40,349 nucleotides of DNA. Source: Cellulomonas sp. Lineage in GTDB: Bacteria > Actinomycetota > Actinomycetes > Actinomycetales > Cellulomonadaceae. The DNA is taken from positions 1-40,349 of the forward strand of contig JAPSIJ010000001.1 in assembly GCA_031178805.1 (NCBI GenBank), written 5' to 3'. Both the position numbers and the translations under genes were made by a program. Below the pieces are notes generated by a model. The model was not told the origin of the DNA, did no database searches, and saw only the letters and a program-made list of their open reading frames with translations. Position 1 is the stretch's first letter. The number at the start of each line of letters is the position of its first letter. Of this stretch, positions 39,101 to 40,349 are shown in pieces.

Positions 39101-39334
39101 ATGTCCCGTCTCGCGCGCATCACGACGGACCCGGCGGTCTGCCACGGGCAGCCGGTGGTCCGCGGGCTGCGCTACCCGGTGAGCATGCTCCTGGAGCTCA
39201 TGGCCTCCGGGATGACCACGTTGGAGATTCTCGACGACTACCCGGACCTGGAGCACGACGACCTGCTCGCCGCCCTCGAGTACGGCGCGCTCGCCTCGGG
39301 CGGCCACACGGTCACGACGATCCCCGCGGCGTGA
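39101..39334 (+). CDS. DUF433 protein, probable antitoxin
   Basis: 77 residues. DUF433 pattern: RITTDPAVCHGQPVVRGLRYPVSMLLELMASGMTTLEILDDYPDLEHDDLLAALEYG, a small helical DNA-binding-like fold found in many antitoxins. Two ATGs are possible (39092 and 39101); the -10 box 7 nt before 39101 decides for a leaderless start there. Its stop overlaps the start of the PIN-like gene by 4 nt (GTGA), as usual for such pairs. Confidence 0.85.
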   Translation: MSRLARITTDPAVCHGQPVVRGLRYPVSMLLELMASGMTTLEILDDYPDLEHDDLLAALEYGALASGGHTVTTIPAA

Positions 39335-39708
39335 AGTTCCTCGTCGACGCGCAGCTGCCAGCACGGCTCGCGCGTGCGCTCACGCAGGCCGGGCACGACG
39401 CCTCGCACACCAGCCAGCTGCCGGACGGCAACCGGTCGTCGGACGCCGCCGTCGCGGCGGCGGCTGACGTGGAGGGTCGGGTGGTCGTCACCAAGGACGC
39501 GGACTTCCGGATCTCCCATCAGCTCCGCGGGAAGCCGCGACGCGTGCTGATCGTCGCTGTGGGCAACGTCGGCAACGGTGACCTGCTCGCCGCGGTGCTC
39601 GCGCACCTGGAGACGATCGTGTCGGCGTTCGACGAGGCCGACCACGTCCAGCTCACCGCCACGCAGATCGTCGCGTGGGCGCGCCGCCCGGCTGACGAGT
39701 CCCGCTGA
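39331..39708 (+). CDS. DUF5615 PIN-like protein, probable toxin
   Basis: 125 residues. Starts MKFLVDAQLPARLARALTQAGHDASHTSQL and contains VVVTKDADFRISHQL; D6, D56 and D58 fit the acidic cluster of PIN/Mut7-C-type nucleases. DUF5615 proteins paired with DUF433 are taken as type II toxin-antitoxin systems; RNA cleavage has not been shown for this one. GTG 39331 is coupled to the antitoxin stop. It ends 13 bp before the convergent YbjQ gene stop. Confidence 0.85.
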   Translation: MKFLVDAQLPARLARALTQAGHDASHTSQLPDGNRSSDAAVAAAADVEGRVVVTKDADFRISHQLRGKPRRVLIVAVGNVGNGDLLAAVLAHLETIVSAFDEADHVQLTATQIVAWARRPADESR

Positions 39709-39721
39709 GCGGCGCCGCGGC

Positions 39722-40099
39722 TCAGCCCTGCTGCGCCGCCGCGATCTGCGCGGACTGGCCGGTCGCTCCCGGCTCGCCGCCCGGGATCGGCTCCGCGATC
39801 ACCGCGGTGCCGTAGGCGCAGACCTCGCTGAACTGGCCGATCGAGTCGGTGTCGAACCGCATCGCGACGATGGCGTTGGCGCCCCGGCGCACGGCCTCCT
39901 CGGTCATGCGGCGCATCACCTCGTGGCGGGACTCGTACATGATCTTCGTGTACTCGGGGATCTCCCCGCCGCCGATGGACCGGAAGCCCGCCGTGAAGTT
40001 CGCCCCGATGTTGGTGGCGCGGACGGTCAGGCCCATGACCTCGCCGAGGACCGCCTGGATGCGGTAGCCGGGGATCTCGTTGCTGGTGACCACGATCAT
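39722..40099 (-). CDS. YbjQ/UPF0145 family protein
   Basis: 125 residues. VTSNEIPGYRIQAVLGEVMGLTVRATNIGANFTAGFRSIGGGEIPEYT, YESRHEVMRRMTEEAVRRGANAIVAMRFDTDSI and EVCAYGTAVIAEP cover the full family fold, which forms pentamers and has been proposed to bind metals; function unclear. ATG 40099. On the minus strand CAGGCT (40112-40107) lies 7 nt upstream, again leaderless spacing. Confidence 0.92.
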   Translation of the reverse strand: MIVVTSNEIPGYRIQAVLGEVMGLTVRATNIGANFTAGFRSIGGGEIPEYTKIMYESRHEVMRRMTEEAVRRGANAIVAMRFDTDSIGQFSEVCAYGTAVIAEPIPGGEPGATGQSAQIAAAQQG

Positions 40100-40154
40100 G
40101 CGGGCGAGCCTGTCACGTCGCGGGGACGCACCGCGCGGGCCGCGGGGGTGAGGT

Positions 40155-40349
40155 TCAGCCCTTCGCCGCCCGGGCCGCCGCCTTGGCGGCCTTCTTCGTC
40201 TCGCGGACCCTGCCGAGGGTCTCCGGGTCGCGCACGTCGGCGATCGACCGGAACTCCTCGTCGCCGTAGGCGCCGGCCGCCTCCCGCCAGCCCGCGGGCG
40301 TCACGCCCCGCTGTTTGCCGAGCAGCGCCAGGAAGATGCGCGCCTTCTG
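40155..40349 (-). CDS. HhH-GPD-type base excision repair protein, C-terminal end only
   Basis: Incomplete: only the last 64 codons lie in the window, entering at 40349. The visible part reads QKARIFLALLGKQ, then GWREAAGAYGD and ends in a Lys/Ala-rich tail (TKKAAKAAARAAKG). This matches the C-terminus of an uncharacterised actinobacterial family of HhH-GPD DNA glycosylase-like proteins. The catalytic part is outside the window. Confidence 0.7.
   Translation of the reverse strand, partial: QKARIFLALLGKQRGVTPAGWREAAGAYGDEEFRSIADVRDPETLGRVRETKKAAKAAARAAKG

Overview
The window is a ~40 kb piece of chromosome from a very GC-rich actinobacterium. Its gene content (F420-dependent enzymes, the clpP1-clpP2 pair, ClgR- and leaderless-type promoters with TANNNT -10 boxes, many GTG starts, a sortase-E-type anchored arabinanase) points to Micrococcales, most likely Cellulomonadaceae. 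The family assignment is inference; the phylum is well supported.

Layout. 1-5322: an incomplete luciferase-like F420 oxidoreductase, a solo FtsW/RodA glycosyltransferase, methylglyoxal synthase (mgsA), a cysK-cysE cysteine operon with a Cys-codon leader peptide and hairpin in front, and an alpha/beta hydrolase. 5319-9787: a lipid-kinase-like protein, the actinobacterial trio SCO1664-type kinase-fold protein / DUF3090 / histidine phosphatase, and a flavoprotein whose 3' end runs into tRNA-Gly on the other strand. 9759-11348: tRNA-Gly, tRNA-Pro, a UPF0014 permease and a DoxX-like protein behind a perfect palindromic operator. 11588-17721: protein quality control (tig, clpP1, clpP2, clpX), then chorismate mutase and an Rv2629/Vms1-like release-factor-fold protein. 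17824-25067 (all minus): fatty acyl-CoA ligase, a polar amino-acid ABC transporter (ATPase, permease, binding lipoprotein), and a ValRS of the archaeal-like type. 25251-31511: a Pls/PosA-type single-module NRPS (A-T-membrane-three tandem C-terminal domains), translationally coupled to a short M1 metallopeptidase, followed by an array of 45-bp repeats and a convergent phosphopantetheinyl transferase. 31609-35949: secreted, probably wall-anchored GH43 arabinanase, MFS exporter and divergent LysR regulator. 36000-39095: a small unknown protein, then an F420 group (FGD-like oxidoreductase, CofE ligase, ComB-like phosphatase). 39101-39708: a DUF433/DUF5615 toxin-antitoxin-like pair. 39722-40349: YbjQ protein and the C-terminal end of an HhH-GPD repair protein.

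How they fit together. The most promising under-described system is the NRPS group: the synthetase needs the nearby phosphopantetheinyl transferase for activation and is coupled to a peptidase; the architecture resembles epsilon-poly-lysine synthetase, suggesting a short cationic homo-oligomer made at the membrane. The second notable item is the leader-peptide attenuator of cysK-cysE. Several genes have a -10 box 6-8 nt before the start codon, which I read as leaderless transcription and used to choose starts.

All family names come from reading translated sequence by eye; no database search was run.
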